From Planctopirus ephydatiae (GTDB taxonomy: Bacteria; Planctomycetota; Planctomycetia; Planctomycetales; Planctomycetaceae): a stretch of 64,000 nucleotides of DNA. The notes beneath the pieces are model-generated. The model saw nothing but the letters and a program-made list of their open reading frames with translations. It was not told the DNA's origin and searched no databases. Positions 26,849-36,234 of this stretch are shown piece by piece (the first letter of the stretch is position 1; every line of letters starts with the position of its first letter). Made by a program: the position numbers and the translations under genes. The DNA lies in assembly GCF_007752345.1 (NCBI RefSeq), contig NZ_CP036299.1:2061001-2125000 (forward strand), read 5' to 3'.

Positions 26849-27094
26849 ATGATCCGCAAGGAAATTATTGATCTCTTTCGAATCCGACCGGGTAAACCCT
26901 TTCGACTGAATGATCACGATCCCGGCTGGGCACCCTGGTATGTGATTCCGGCCGATCAGAAGTGGGTGACGAGAGCGGTTGTCGCAGATATCATCACGAC
27001 AACAATTCATTCACTCCAACTCCGATACCCCGAAGTGACCGAGGTTCAACTGGTCGAGTTTGCCAAATTGCAGGAGCAGTTGGGAAACGAGTAG
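26849..27094 (+). CDS. Small protein resembling the N-terminus of polyphosphate kinase 2
   Basis: An 81-residue protein with no signal peptide. RIRPGKPFRLNDHDP near the start recalls the RVKPGKKFRLKDxDP entry motif of PPK2 enzymes, and the end, LVEFAKLQEQL, recalls their LxxLQExLYA helix. The middle does not match, and the whole kinase domain (Walker A, lid) is absent. It may be a stand-alone domain or a remnant. GAGG precedes the ATG by only 4 bases. It lies 120 bp after the low-complexity gene. Similarity is by eye and weak. Confidence 0.6.
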   Translation: MIRKEIIDLFRIRPGKPFRLNDHDPGWAPWYVIPADQKWVTRAVVADIITTTIHSLQLRYPEVTEVQLVEFAKLQEQLGNE

Positions 27095-27335
27095 TGCATT
27101 GCCTGCAATTCATCAATTCCCAATCGAAGTTTTTCACAGCGTTGAACTCTGTGGATGCTGACGTTCTTCTGACGTCGGCTTGCCGGGGATACGTTGGGTT
27201 AGACGCTGTGGTTTCGCAGCCGTTGTTTCAACGTTTTTGTTTCAACGCTTTAGTTTCTCAGTGATGTCGCTAAAGTTCATGGGGCAGCCTGTGCTGATGA
27301 ACTGTTCCTGCAGTGTTTCCTGAGAAAGACGATTG

Positions 27336-27974
27336 ATGCGACAAGCCCCACCTGCGAATGTCTGTCGGATGCTTCTTTGCCGGCATGGAGCGACGGCTGC
27401 GAATGAGATGCGTCCCTACATTTTGCAGGGGTGCGAAATGAACGGGCCTCTCACGGCGATTGGTGAAGCACAAGCCCGATCGCTCGCTGCGGCATTAAGT
27501 GGCTTTCTTGTTGCAGGGGTTTATGCGAGCCCACTTCAGCGGGCCCATCAGACCGCAGAGTTTATTGCGAAGAGTCATCAGTTGAAGGTAGAAACTGATG
27601 CGAACTTACGGGAATGCAGCGTCGGTCGCTGGGAAGGGCTCGACTGGGAAACGATCCGGACAAAGGACACAGAGGCTCACGATCATTTTTTTGCTGATCC
27701 CGCCACCAATCCTCACCCGGGAGGCGAATCCTACTCTGATGTGCTCAACCGTGCTGAGCCGACTCTCAAGCAACTGGCTGAGCGGCATCAGGGTGAGAAC
27801 ATTGTGGTGGTCGCTCACAATATGCTCAATCGAGTGATTCTCACGCCGCTGCTGGGTTTATCACTGCGTATGGCGCGTCAGGTCAAGCAGGCCAATTGCT
27901 GTATTAATGTGATCGAGTGGACGACTGACCGAGCTGAACTGATCACGCTCAATAGTGTACTTCATCTCGATTGA
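27336..27974 (+). CDS. Histidine phosphatase (phosphoglycerate mutase-like)
   Basis: A 212-residue cytoplasmic protein of the histidine phosphatase superfamily. The catalytic RHG is in LLCRHGATAAN near residue 16. Conserved Arg lies in YASPLQRAHQTAEFIA, a Glu in LRECSVGRWEG, and the second His in VVVAHNMLNRVIL. The GRWEGLDW segment is typical of the cobalamin phosphatase (CobC) / phosphoglycerate mutase-like branch. Substrate (alpha-ribazole phosphate, a sugar phosphate or other) cannot be assigned because no cobalamin genes are nearby. ATG 27336 is used; a TTG precedes it directly. Confidence 0.88.
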   Translation: MRQAPPANVCRMLLCRHGATAANEMRPYILQGCEMNGPLTAIGEAQARSLAAALSGFLVAGVYASPLQRAHQTAEFIAKSHQLKVETDANLRECSVGRWEGLDWETIRTKDTEAHDHFFADPATNPHPGGESYSDVLNRAEPTLKQLAERHQGENIVVVAHNMLNRVILTPLLGLSLRMARQVKQANCCINVIEWTTDRAELITLNSVLHLD

Positions 27975-28012
27975 TTGCATGGAAATTGAGCAGCGAGCCA
28001 GAAAACCTGTTG

Positions 28013-28095
28013 TTTATCATCCCAGAAGTCAGAGGCGTGTGGAGAGTTTGTCAAGCATGCTTGCTCGGAGTCGCAAGCATGGCACGCTAGGCATG
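28013..28095. repeat. Dispersed hairpin repeat, copy C
   Basis: The core at 28056-28081 (catgcttgc / gcaagcatg) has the same tcggagtc loop as copy A and is followed by gcacg. It lies between the convergent histidine phosphatase and membrane glycosyltransferase genes. Confidence 0.85.
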
Positions 28096-28206
28096 TTCGC
28101 CATCAACGATCAGAGTCCCATGACCTGGGGGCAAACCTGGACGTTTGATCCCAGCCACCCCATACCGACGAGCAGAGTTTATTTTTGGTATCTGTCTCGG
28201 ATCGAT

Positions 28207-30126
28207 CTATTGCTTGAGTAAAGACTGGGTTCGGGCTTTCTCATGCTCTTGAATGGCTTGTGCAAAGGCCGCTTTTCGTTCGGGAGTATCGAGTCGATAG
28301 AGATTGATAGAATAGCCGGCCCGCGCATCGGGCTGCCAGGTGCGGAATTTCTGATAGGGGTCGTTGCCGAAGACGTAAAGTCCACCCAGGTGGGTGACAG
28401 AAATCGCCAGAAGTTCATAGTCCTCCAGTGGTTGTCGCAGTGCTTTGGTGGGGTCGGCCTCAATGCCATAAGCGGTTGGTAACGCCGTCCCGAAGTATTG
28501 CAGAGCGACTTTCGACGAGTCTTCGCTGGAGAGTAACTGCTGCAAGGTGGGGAGATCCTGGCCCCAATCGATATTTGAATCGAGGAGCAACCTGCCACCC
28601 TGCTCCGGCCCACCACAAAGCCCATTAAAGTAGGAGAGGGCGTGGGGCTGTATCGACCATGAACTCCAAAACTGCATAGCCAACAACAGGCTGGTACTCA
28701 ATGTGAATATTATACGAGGCCAATGGGCTTTCGAGGTACCATTCGTATTAGGGAAGCGATCTATATAATTACGATAAATCATGAAGATCGTATCAATGCC
28801 CAGCATGATGAAAAGTGGGTAGAGGATCAATACATAGCGATGGCCGATATTGATGCGGGCAAAGAGCAGGAGTGCTGCCAGCACAGCGAGAGAAAGCCAT
28901 AAGCAGCGCCGGGAGAAATCGAGTTTACTCCAACTTATGCAACCAGCCAGCCTCAGAGAAATCGTGCCAAAAAGCAGCAGAGCGATCAGAATCAGTTCGG
29001 AGGGTGTGCTTTTGAATCCGATGGTGCAGGGGAAGTATGTTCGCCAACCAGTCAGTGAGGTTTCACCCATCAGAAAGGCTGTATGTCCGCTTTTGTTATG
29101 GAGGTATTGAAAAAGGACACCCGCAATCGGAGCGGGCCGTTTCCAGCGACGATGGGCCTGATCCATGATCCAGTCTGCCCAAGGCCCGCGACCAAGCATT
29201 TCGACCCAGGGTGAATCGGGCGGCGTGACTTCCAGTGGAACATTTTTCAGAGGGCCAGTGAACGAGAAGCCATGAAAGGCCCACCACAGGGGGATCACCA
29301 GCAACAGCAGTAACGTATAGGTGACGAAAGTCTGGCGGACGACGGGCCACCATCCCTGCGATAGCTGACTGACAGAAGCGGACTCGACGGACTTCTCTGT
29401 ACTGGTTTCGTTTGTTGGGGTCAGTTTCTTTTTGGTCACGTTTTGGTCTCGAAGAGCCCGCCCGAGGAACATCAGTCCGGCCACGGGAAAGAGGAAGACC
29501 CCCGAGTATTTTGCAGAAAGGCAGGCGGCCATGGCGATGGCGAGGATTCCAAGCCGCACCCAGGTTGGCCTTTCGAGATAGTGGGCTAACGCCAGAATTC
29601 CCAGCAATCCGAACAAAGCGAAGCTCAAATCGGTCGTCGCAAGGGCGGCATGGGCTTGAATCGTGGGGGAGGTGGCTGTCATGAGGACACCCAGGGAGGC
29701 ACCGGCAGGCCCGCACTTTCTGCCCAGCCATAACCAGATGACAATGAGCAGGGGCATACCGACGAGAAGTGTGTTGAGGCGGCGAGGCCAGATGATCAAC
29801 TGAGGATCGTCATTTTGTCCGACCCAGACTTCATGGCGATACTCATTTCGAGAGAGGAGCAGTGGTGGAAGATAGCAGATGATGATGGGGAGAGGCGCCA
29901 CGCCGCAATCACAGATGGCAGGATCGAGTGTTCCTGAAGCCACAGTCCTCACGCCGGCATTGAGATAAAATGTTTCGTCGAACGTGATGCTCGATGTCGC
30001 TTGAATCTGGAAGCTCGCATAGCCCAAAAGCCCCATCGCCAGAAATAAGGCCAGCCATGAATAGACCGGAATTTTGTGCCTGATGGCTGAGAGAGTCAGA
30101 TTTGGCTGAGAGGCCGTGGCTATCAT
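28207..30126 (-). CDS. GT39/ArnT-like membrane glycosyltransferase
   Basis: A 639-residue polytopic membrane protein. The first external loop carries ITFDETFYLNAG, the acidic DE motif of the PMT/ArnT (GT-C fold, PMT_2) superfamily. Further conserved-type segments are LSAKYSGVFLFPVAG and INIGHRYVLILYPLFIM. The C-terminal domain (about 490-639) is soluble and contains DSNIDWGQDLPTLQQLL, a segment common in planctomycete members. Such enzymes use polyprenyl-phosphate sugars to glycosylate proteins or lipids on the outer face. No adjacent glycan genes reveal the acceptor. Confidence 0.85.
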   Translation of the reverse strand: MIATASQPNLTLSAIRHKIPVYSWLALFLAMGLLGYASFQIQATSSITFDETFYLNAGVRTVASGTLDPAICDCGVAPLPIIICYLPPLLLSRNEYRHEVWVGQNDDPQLIIWPRRLNTLLVGMPLLIVIWLWLGRKCGPAGASLGVLMTATSPTIQAHAALATTDLSFALFGLLGILALAHYLERPTWVRLGILAIAMAACLSAKYSGVFLFPVAGLMFLGRALRDQNVTKKKLTPTNETSTEKSVESASVSQLSQGWWPVVRQTFVTYTLLLLLVIPLWWAFHGFSFTGPLKNVPLEVTPPDSPWVEMLGRGPWADWIMDQAHRRWKRPAPIAGVLFQYLHNKSGHTAFLMGETSLTGWRTYFPCTIGFKSTPSELILIALLLFGTISLRLAGCISWSKLDFSRRCLWLSLAVLAALLLFARINIGHRYVLILYPLFIMLGIDTIFMIYRNYIDRFPNTNGTSKAHWPRIIFTLSTSLLLAMQFWSSWSIQPHALSYFNGLCGGPEQGGRLLLDSNIDWGQDLPTLQQLLSSEDSSKVALQYFGTALPTAYGIEADPTKALRQPLEDYELLAISVTHLGGLYVFGNDPYQKFRTWQPDARAGYSINLYRLDTPERKAAFAQAIQEHEKARTQSLLKQ

Positions 30127-30212
30127 GTTTTCAAGTATTTCCCATGGTCATTTTACTACCGGCTGGTCAACGATTGGCGAAGTTCGAGTGGAAGAGCGAA
30201 CCTGCTGGAGTG

Positions 30213-32819
30213 CTATTTGAGACAGAATGTTTCGCTGGTGGCAATCGATTCGAGCATGGCGGATAAACGGTAGTTATCGTCGCGAGCGGCTTGCACAATG
30301 CGGTCGATGGCGGGTTGATCGGAGAGACCCAGTTCTCTGCCGAGTGCGTAAGTGAGCAGGCGTTCTGCCAAGGCTTTGACGAATAGATCGTGGCGCTGGT
30401 AGAGAGCTTGCTGCAATCCGCGAACGCCGACGATGTTTGTCCCGTCGGGCATGCGGGATGAGGCATCGATCAGTGGATCATTGGCCTGGATTCTGCCCTG
30501 GTAGCCAAACCCTTCGCGGTCGCGCCAATCACCGGCGGCATTGAAGTTTTCGAGTGCGAACCCTAAGGGATCGATCTTATTGTGGCAGCGGGCGCATTGA
30601 GGCAACTCGCGATGGATTTCCAGCCTCTGGCGAACGGTGGCTTTGTCGATGCCGGGGACTTTGGGGGCAATTTCGCCGGCATTGGCGACAGGGAGGCCGG
30701 GATCTGTCCCCAATAATGTCTTGAGAATCCAGGTTCCTCGTTTGACGGGAGAGGTGCGAGTTCCGTTAGAGGTCAGGCATAGAATCGAGGCCTGCGTTAC
30801 GATTCCGCCGCGGGGGATATCGCTGGAAACTTGGACGCGCCGGAACTGATCGCCGCGGACTCCATCAATCTCATAGAAGCGGGCGAGTCGTTCGTTGATG
30901 ACGACAAAATCGGACTGGATCATTTGCCGGACATCGAGATCGTGTTGCAGAAACTCCTGAAAGTAGGCCAGTGATTCTTCGATCATCGATGTTTCGAGAT
31001 GACGGTCGTACTCCGGATAGAGATCTTTGGCGGGTGGATTGGCCCCGACTTGCCTTAAACCCAGCCATTGGCCGGCGAAGTTTTCGACAAAGGCTCGCGA
31101 ACGAGCATCTTTGAGCATTCTTGCGACCTGGCTTTTGAGGACTTCTGGCTGTGAAAGCCGCTTTTCGGCTGCGAGTTGCAAGAGTTCATTATCGGGCATA
31201 CTTGACCAGAGCCAGAAGGAAAGTCTGGTGGCCAATTGATAGTCATCGAGTGGCTGGGCGGGGTTTTGTACGGGATTTTCGACGAGATATAAAAAGTTGG
31301 GCGACGTGAGAATCGAGATCAGTGGCAGCTTGAGGGCTTCGATGAAGGTGCGAGATTTGCGGGCGGCGATAAACTGAGCCAGACGCTGCTGTACTTCGGC
31401 TTCGTCGGGTGGCCGACGATAGGCCCTCAGCATCATGTTCCGCAGAATGGAGGTGACGGCGGATACTTCATTGTCTGCGGAAGGATTTTCTTTCCCGATG
31501 ATCAGCTGATGACTAGGTGGTGGCCAGCTTTCGACGACTGGTCCTTCGATCTCGAACCAGTCGACCAATAATTCGGGACGAGCAAATTCCAGTGATGATT
31601 GCAGCCAGAAGTTTTCCAGTTCGCGCGGAATCGAATAGGCATACTCGAAAGAGATGCCTGCCGTTTCTGTCGTCATACGGGTCAAAAATGTTTTGATCTC
31701 GGGCAGTTCCCGGGTCCCTTCGATATCGAACTCGGCAATGGTGCGAGGCTGTGAACCCAATTGAACATTAAGTTTGGCGCGGACTGGCCCGTAATCGTAG
31801 ATCCGGGATGTTTCGAAGTGCTGGAGATCTCGCTGGTACTGCTCTTGATGCTGTCGGGTTCGTTCGGGATGTTTAGCGATCTGCTCGTCGCGCCGCTTGG
31901 CCAGAATTTTTGTGGCACTGGCAATGACTTCCTGGCGAGTGGGTTTTGTCCCGGCCAGTTGCGCCCGGATGCGATAGGTGCCGGCAATGGGAACTCGAAA
32001 ATCGCGAGCCCCGACATTTGTATCCCACGAGGCGTGGTGCACAGCCACCCATTCGCCTTGCTGCCGATTGTTACCACCATTGACCAATGGGTTGTTTTTG
32101 GGATCGAGCCGCAGACGGACTCGATCGGCAGGGCCGACCTTCGGGTCGAATTTCCAGCGGATCGTCGGAGGTTGTTCCCCCTCGACCAGTGCGCGATCGA
32201 GAATCTGCCTGGCTGAAGCGAGGTAGAGTTCCATGTGCATGGGGGAGATTGTCAACGCACTTCCGTTGTTATCGAAGCCTCCAGCGGCGGGGTCTTCCGG
32301 GAATGCCGAGACATCGAAATCAATTCCCACGAGATCGCGAATTGTGCGGCGGTATTCATCGCGTGTCAGGCGTCTTAAGACATTGGTTTGTTCTCGCGAA
32401 AATTTCTCTGCACGGACGGCTTCGGCTGTCACCCAGTCGACAACGGCGGCGACTTCTTTCGCCTGTGGCTGACGACTTTCTTCGGGTGGCATTTCGTGGG
32501 AGTTGAGCACATTGACCACTTCCCGCCAGCGGGCTTTGGCCACGGGATCTGTCAATTGATTCTTCAGTTGTGCTGCATCAAGGCTGAATTCGCCTTCGGG
32601 TTTGTCCCCTGAGTGACATTCGCTGCAATACGATTTGAAAAAAGGGGCGACAAGCTTTTGGTAACCTTGCTGATCGGGGACGAACTCTGTGGTTCCATGC
32701 TCGGCAGCCCATACCGTGGGCTGCATGCTGAAGAGGAACAGGCTGCAGAGGGTGAGCCAGAAAGGATTTCGCCCTTTCAAACCACACAAAGTGATGGAAA
32801 ACTGATAGGTTTTCAGCAT
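30213..32819 (-). CDS. DUF1592/1588/1587/1585 planctomycete cytochrome-like protein
   Basis: An 868-residue exported protein with a signal peptide ending near VWAAE. An N-terminal PSD1-type cytochrome c haem motif CSECH lies near residue 60. DUF1587 (RRLTRDEYRRTIRDLVGID) and a carbohydrate-binding-like insert (about 220-420) follow. DUF1595/DUF1592 (YRRPPDEAEV and FLYLVENPV) come next, then DUF1588 with a second CARCH motif in CARCHNKIDPLGFALENF. DUF1585 is at the C-terminus. This architecture is almost restricted to planctomycetes and related phyla and is usually paired with a DUF1552 gene. The only DUF1552 gene here lies 22 kb away at 55.3 kb. Function is unknown; a role in periplasmic redox or polymer oxidation is speculation. 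Confidence 0.92.
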   Translation of the reverse strand: MLKTYQFSITLCGLKGRNPFWLTLCSLFLFSMQPTVWAAEHGTTEFVPDQQGYQKLVAPFFKSYCSECHSGDKPEGEFSLDAAQLKNQLTDPVAKARWREVVNVLNSHEMPPEESRQPQAKEVAAVVDWVTAEAVRAEKFSREQTNVLRRLTRDEYRRTIRDLVGIDFDVSAFPEDPAAGGFDNNGSALTISPMHMELYLASARQILDRALVEGEQPPTIRWKFDPKVGPADRVRLRLDPKNNPLVNGGNNRQQGEWVAVHHASWDTNVGARDFRVPIAGTYRIRAQLAGTKPTRQEVIASATKILAKRRDEQIAKHPERTRQHQEQYQRDLQHFETSRIYDYGPVRAKLNVQLGSQPRTIAEFDIEGTRELPEIKTFLTRMTTETAGISFEYAYSIPRELENFWLQSSLEFARPELLVDWFEIEGPVVESWPPPSHQLIIGKENPSADNEVSAVTSILRNMMLRAYRRPPDEAEVQQRLAQFIAARKSRTFIEALKLPLISILTSPNFLYLVENPVQNPAQPLDDYQLATRLSFWLWSSMPDNELLQLAAEKRLSQPEVLKSQVARMLKDARSRAFVENFAGQWLGLRQVGANPPAKDLYPEYDRHLETSMIEESLAYFQEFLQHDLDVRQMIQSDFVVINERLARFYEIDGVRGDQFRRVQVSSDIPRGGIVTQASILCLTSNGTRTSPVKRGTWILKTLLGTDPGLPVANAGEIAPKVPGIDKATVRQRLEIHRELPQCARCHNKIDPLGFALENFNAAGDWRDREGFGYQGRIQANDPLIDASSRMPDGTNIVGVRGLQQALYQRHDLFVKALAERLLTYALGRELGLSDQPAIDRIVQAARDDNYRLSAMLESIATSETFCLK

Positions 32820-32983
32820 GGGATCGTATCCAGAAGCATGGCTGATTCGTCATGTCGCAAATGTCTGACGTGGGATGAGCATCGCATCCACGTTTTGTTA
32901 TACAATGCCGATGAACCAAAAGGCAGCACTCCATTTTCAGAGTCTGGCTTTTGAGAAAATGGAATGCTTTCTGTGGATTTACT

Positions 32984-34120
32984 ATGCCGGATGCTCTCTC
33001 ACCAACACCTGCTCAATCCAGCGCAGCACCTGGGGTTCAGAAATTACCTGCCTGGCGGTGGGGCCTCCTGCTGTTATTGGTGGGAGTTGTTCTGGGAGCC
33101 GGCATGCTGGCCAATCCATGGATCATGGCCAATAAAGTCCGAGGTGAAAAAAGTGGCCCGCCAGAAGGTGTGATGGCACCTGCGGGGATGGTCTGGATCC
33201 CTGGTGGTGAATTTCGCATGGGCTCGAATGATCCACTGGCGTGGGATGATGAACGCCCGACACATCCTGTTTCTGTGGAGGGTTTCTGGCTTGATAAGCA
33301 CGAAGTGACCAATCGGGAGTTTGCCGAGTTTGTCAAAGCAACGGGCTATGTGACGACCGCCGAAAAGGCTCCGACAGCCGAAGAGATTCTGGCCAACAGT
33401 CCTCCTGGCACACCAGCACCAGATCCGGCAGTGCTGGTGCCGGGTTCGTTAGTGTTTACTCCGCCCGATCATCCGGTCCCTTTGAATGATTTTTCGCAGT
33501 GGTGGGTCTGGACACCTGGTGCCAACTGGCATCATCCCGAAGGGCCGGATTCGAATATCGACGAGCGTATGGATCATCCCGTGGTGCATGTCTCGTGGGA
33601 TGATGCCAGTGCCTATGCCCAATGGGCCGGCAAGCGGTTGCCGACTGAAGCTGAGTGGGAACGGGCGGCGCGGGGAGGCAAAGAGGGTTTGCCGTTTGTC
33701 TGGGGGACAGCGCCCCCCAGTGAAACTTCACCACAGGCGAATCTGTGGAATGGAAAGTTCCCTTATGAGAATACTGCCAAAGATGGCTTTACTCGCACGG
33801 CTCCGGTCAAATCATTCCCGGCCAACGATTACGGGCTGTACGATATGTCTGGCAATGTCTGGGAGTGGTGCCAAGACTGGTACGACCGGGAGCTTTACTC
33901 GAGACGGCCACAATTGACAGTCACAAAAAATCCCGCTGGGCCCGAGAAAAGCCACGACCCCACGCAACCTTTCCAGCAGTTGCGATCTCAGCGTGGCGGT
34001 TCGTTTCTATGTAACGATAGCTATTGTTCACGCTATCGCCCCAGTGCCCGGCATGGCTGCAGCCCTGATACCGGGATGTCGCATGTGGGCTTCCGCTGTG
34101 CAAAGTCGGTGGCCCCATGA
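32984..34120 (+). CDS. Membrane-anchored formylglycine-generating enzyme (FGE)
   Basis: A 378-residue protein. A single hydrophobic helix (about 23-45) anchors the N-terminus. The FGE-sulfatase/SUMF1 domain follows, from [18 protein letters not shown] through [14 protein letters not shown] and [11 protein letters not shown] to the C-terminal [16 protein letters not shown]. The last block retains both cysteines at CxxxxC spacing (Cys343, Cys348). These match the Cu(I)-binding, catalytic pair of human FGE (Cys336, Cys341), which most bacterial SUMF1-like proteins lack, so it should convert sulfatase Cys to formylglycine. The ATG at 32984 is preferred to the upstream TTG at 32951. It is translationally coupled by an ATGA overlap to a P1B-ATPase. 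Confidence 0.92.
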   Translation: MPDALSPTPAQSSAAPGVQKLPAWRWGLLLLLVGVVLGAGMLANPWIMANKVRGEKSGPPEGVMAPAGMVWIPGGEFRMGSNDPLAWDDERPTHPVSVEGFWLDKHEVTNREFAEFVKATGYVTTAEKAPTAEEILANSPPGTPAPDPAVLVPGSLVFTPPDHPVPLNDFSQWWVWTPGANWHHPEGPDSNIDERMDHPVVHVSWDDASAYAQWAGKRLPTEAEWERAARGGKEGLPFVWGTAPPSETSPQANLWNGKFPYENTAKDGFTRTAPVKSFPANDYGLYDMSGNVWEWCQDWYDRELYSRRPQLTVTKNPAGPEKSHDPTQPFQQLRSQRGGSFLCNDSYCSRYRPSARHGCSPDTGMSHVGFRCAKSVAP

Positions 34121-36081
34121 CAGCTCCCAGACAGAAAAAATCGACTGCTGAACCCACGACTGAAAACAGCAATCGATGGCTCACTGAGGGACAACTGCAA
34201 ACATCGATTGCCGGTCTGGCGATTGTGGCGATGCTCGTGTGGGGAATCATCGCCTATGCCCTACCCAGTTTTACCATTTACGGTTCGATACAGGTTGCTG
34301 ATCTGTCACTGCTGGTGGCCTTACTGCTGGGTGGTGGCTATCTGGTGGCTGGGCTGCTGGGGAATCTTTTCCGGGGAGAGTTTGGCTCGGATCTGCTGGC
34401 TGGAATCTCGATTGTGACCTCTGTGCTGCTGGGGGAATATCTGGCAGGGACGCTGGTGGTGCTGATGCTTTCTGGCGGTGAAGCACTTGAAGCTTACGCT
34501 GTCCGCCGGGCCTCCAGTGCGCTCGATGCTTTGGCGAAGCGGATGCCGACTGTCGCCCATCGGTTGATTGATGGCCACCTGACGGATGTCCCGCTTCAAG
34601 AGGTGCAAGTGGGAGAACTCCTGGTTGTGCTGCCACACGAGTTCTGTCCGACTGATGGCACCGTGACTGCAGGGCAGGGGACGATGGATGAATCGTTCCT
34701 TACGGGCGAACCTTACCTGCTCCCTAAAGCGGTGGGTGCCAGTGTGCTTTCGGGTGCGATCAATGGAGAGGCAGCACTGACGATTCGTGTCGATCAACCT
34801 GCCAGTGATTCACGCCATGCCAAAATCATGGAAGTCATGCGGGCTTCTGAGCAACAGCGACCCCGTCTCAGACGTCTGGGTGATCAACTGGGAGCCTGGT
34901 ACACACCATTGGCTGTTAGCATTGGGATTGCGGCGTGGGTCATCAGTGGTGAAGCGGTTCGATTTCTCGCTGTCCTGGTGGTGGCGACTCCCTGCCCGCT
35001 GCTGATTGCGATCCCGGTGGCGATCATCGGTGCGGTTTCACTTTCGGCCCGCAAAGGGATCGTCATCAAGGATCCCGCTGTACTCGAAACGGTCACGCAG
35101 TGCCGGGTGGGAATTTTTGATAAAACGGGAACGCTGACCTACGGCCGCCCTGCCATGGTCGAGTTGACGCCACTTTCAGGTTTCGACCGCAACAACGTTC
35201 TGCAACTGGCAGCCACACTCGAACAGTATTCGAGACATCCACTGGCGATGCCATTTCTGGAAGCGATTCAGAAAACGGGTTTGCCATTGCTGGAAGTTTC
35301 GAGTGTGGCGGAACTCCCCGGGCAAGGGCTGACAGGGCTGGTTCAAGGTCATCAGATCGTCGTTACGGGACGTGCGAAACTTCAGAAAAATCAACCAGCT
35401 CTGGCCGAGCAATTACCACCCACACAAGGGGGGCTGGAATGTATCATTCTCATCGATGGCCAACTGGCGGCTGTGACGAGTTTTCGTGATCGACCCCGGG
35501 ATGACGGCAAGCGATTTATCGATCATCTTCGAGAACGGCATCATTTCCAGAAAGTGATGATCGTTTCGGGAGATCGTGAAAGCGAAGTGAAGTATCTGGC
35601 CGATTCCGTCGGGATCTCGGAAATCTATTTCTCTCAAACCCCCGAGCAGAAGGTGGCGATTGTTCGAGCCGAAACCCGGAAGGCGAAAACCGTTTATGTG
35701 GGTGACGGAATCAACGACGCACCGGCATTGTTAGAAGCGACGGTGGGGTTGGCGTTTGGTCGTGGCAGCGATGTGACTGCTGAGGCTGCCGGCGCTGTGA
35801 TCCTGGATGGGAATCTCAAGCGGGTCGATGAGTTTCTGCATATCAGTCGGCGTTTGCGAACGATTGCCCTGCAAAGTGCTGTGGGGGGGATTGTTTTGAG
35901 TCTCACCGGGATGAGCTTCGCAGCACTGGGATACCTACCCCCGGTGTTTGGCGCGATTCTTCAAGAAGTGATCGATGTGATTGCTGTCCTGAATGCGTTG
36001 CGCGTCGGTTTTCCTGCAGGATCTTTGGTTGATTATGACTCATCGGATTCCGGGGGAAGTTCCGGGAATGTTCAGTCATGA
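34117..36081 (+). CDS. Heavy-metal P1B-type ATPase
   Basis: A 654-residue metal-exporting P-type ATPase. There is no N-terminal HMA metal-binding domain; the sequence begins with a short polar tail and then the first helices. Motifs in order are TGEP in the actuator domain, [11 protein letters not shown] in the ion-pathway helix, DKTGTLT phosphorylation site, SRHPLA (the His-Pro locus of P1B enzymes) and [10 protein letters not shown]. The intramembrane motif is TPC rather than the CPC typical of copper or zinc exporters, so the metal cannot be assigned. The ATG overlaps the FGE stop, implying joint expression. Because aerobic FGE needs copper, this pump may supply it outside the cytoplasm; this is inference. 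Confidence 0.92.
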   Translation: MTAPRQKKSTAEPTTENSNRWLTEGQLQTSIAGLAIVAMLVWGIIAYALPSFTIYGSIQVADLSLLVALLLGGGYLVAGLLGNLFRGEFGSDLLAGISIVTSVLLGEYLAGTLVVLMLSGGEALEAYAVRRASSALDALAKRMPTVAHRLIDGHLTDVPLQEVQVGELLVVLPHEFCPTDGTVTAGQGTMDESFLTGEPYLLPKAVGASVLSGAINGEAALTIRVDQPASDSRHAKIMEVMRASEQQRPRLRRLGDQLGAWYTPLAVSIGIAAWVISGEAVRFLAVLVVATPCPLLIAIPVAIIGAVSLSARKGIVIKDPAVLETVTQCRVGIFDKTGTLTYGRPAMVELTPLSGFDRNNVLQLAATLEQYSRHPLAMPFLEAIQKTGLPLLEVSSVAELPGQGLTGLVQGHQIVVTGRAKLQKNQPALAEQLPPTQGGLECIILIDGQLAAVTSFRDRPRDDGKRFIDHLRERHHFQKVMIVSGDRESEVKYLADSVGISEIYFSQTPEQKVAIVRAETRKAKTVYVGDGINDAPALLEATVGLAFGRGSDVTAEAAGAVILDGNLKRVDEFLHISRRLRTIALQSAVGGIVLSLTGMSFAALGYLPPVFGAILQEVIDVIAVLNALRVGFPAGSLVDYDSSDSGGSSGNVQS

Positions 36082-36124
36082 GAGCCAGCTTCTGATAGCT
36101 GATTGAGTTTTGATGTAAAATGCA

Positions 36125-36195
36125 TTCCGGAAATCAATGGTGAGTTGAGGGACGGTGAGGCATGCTTGCCCAGGGCTGCAAGCATGGCACGGGAT
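36125..36195. repeat. Dispersed hairpin repeat, copy D
   Basis: The core at 36161-36186 (catgcttgc, loop ccagggct, gcaagcatg) is preceded by a divergent attccggaaatcaatgg block. It lies between the convergent P1B-ATPase and Zn-MDR genes. Confidence 0.85.
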
Positions 36196-36234
36196 GCACA
36201 AAACCGGGGCACCCATCTGAAGATGTTTTCTGGT

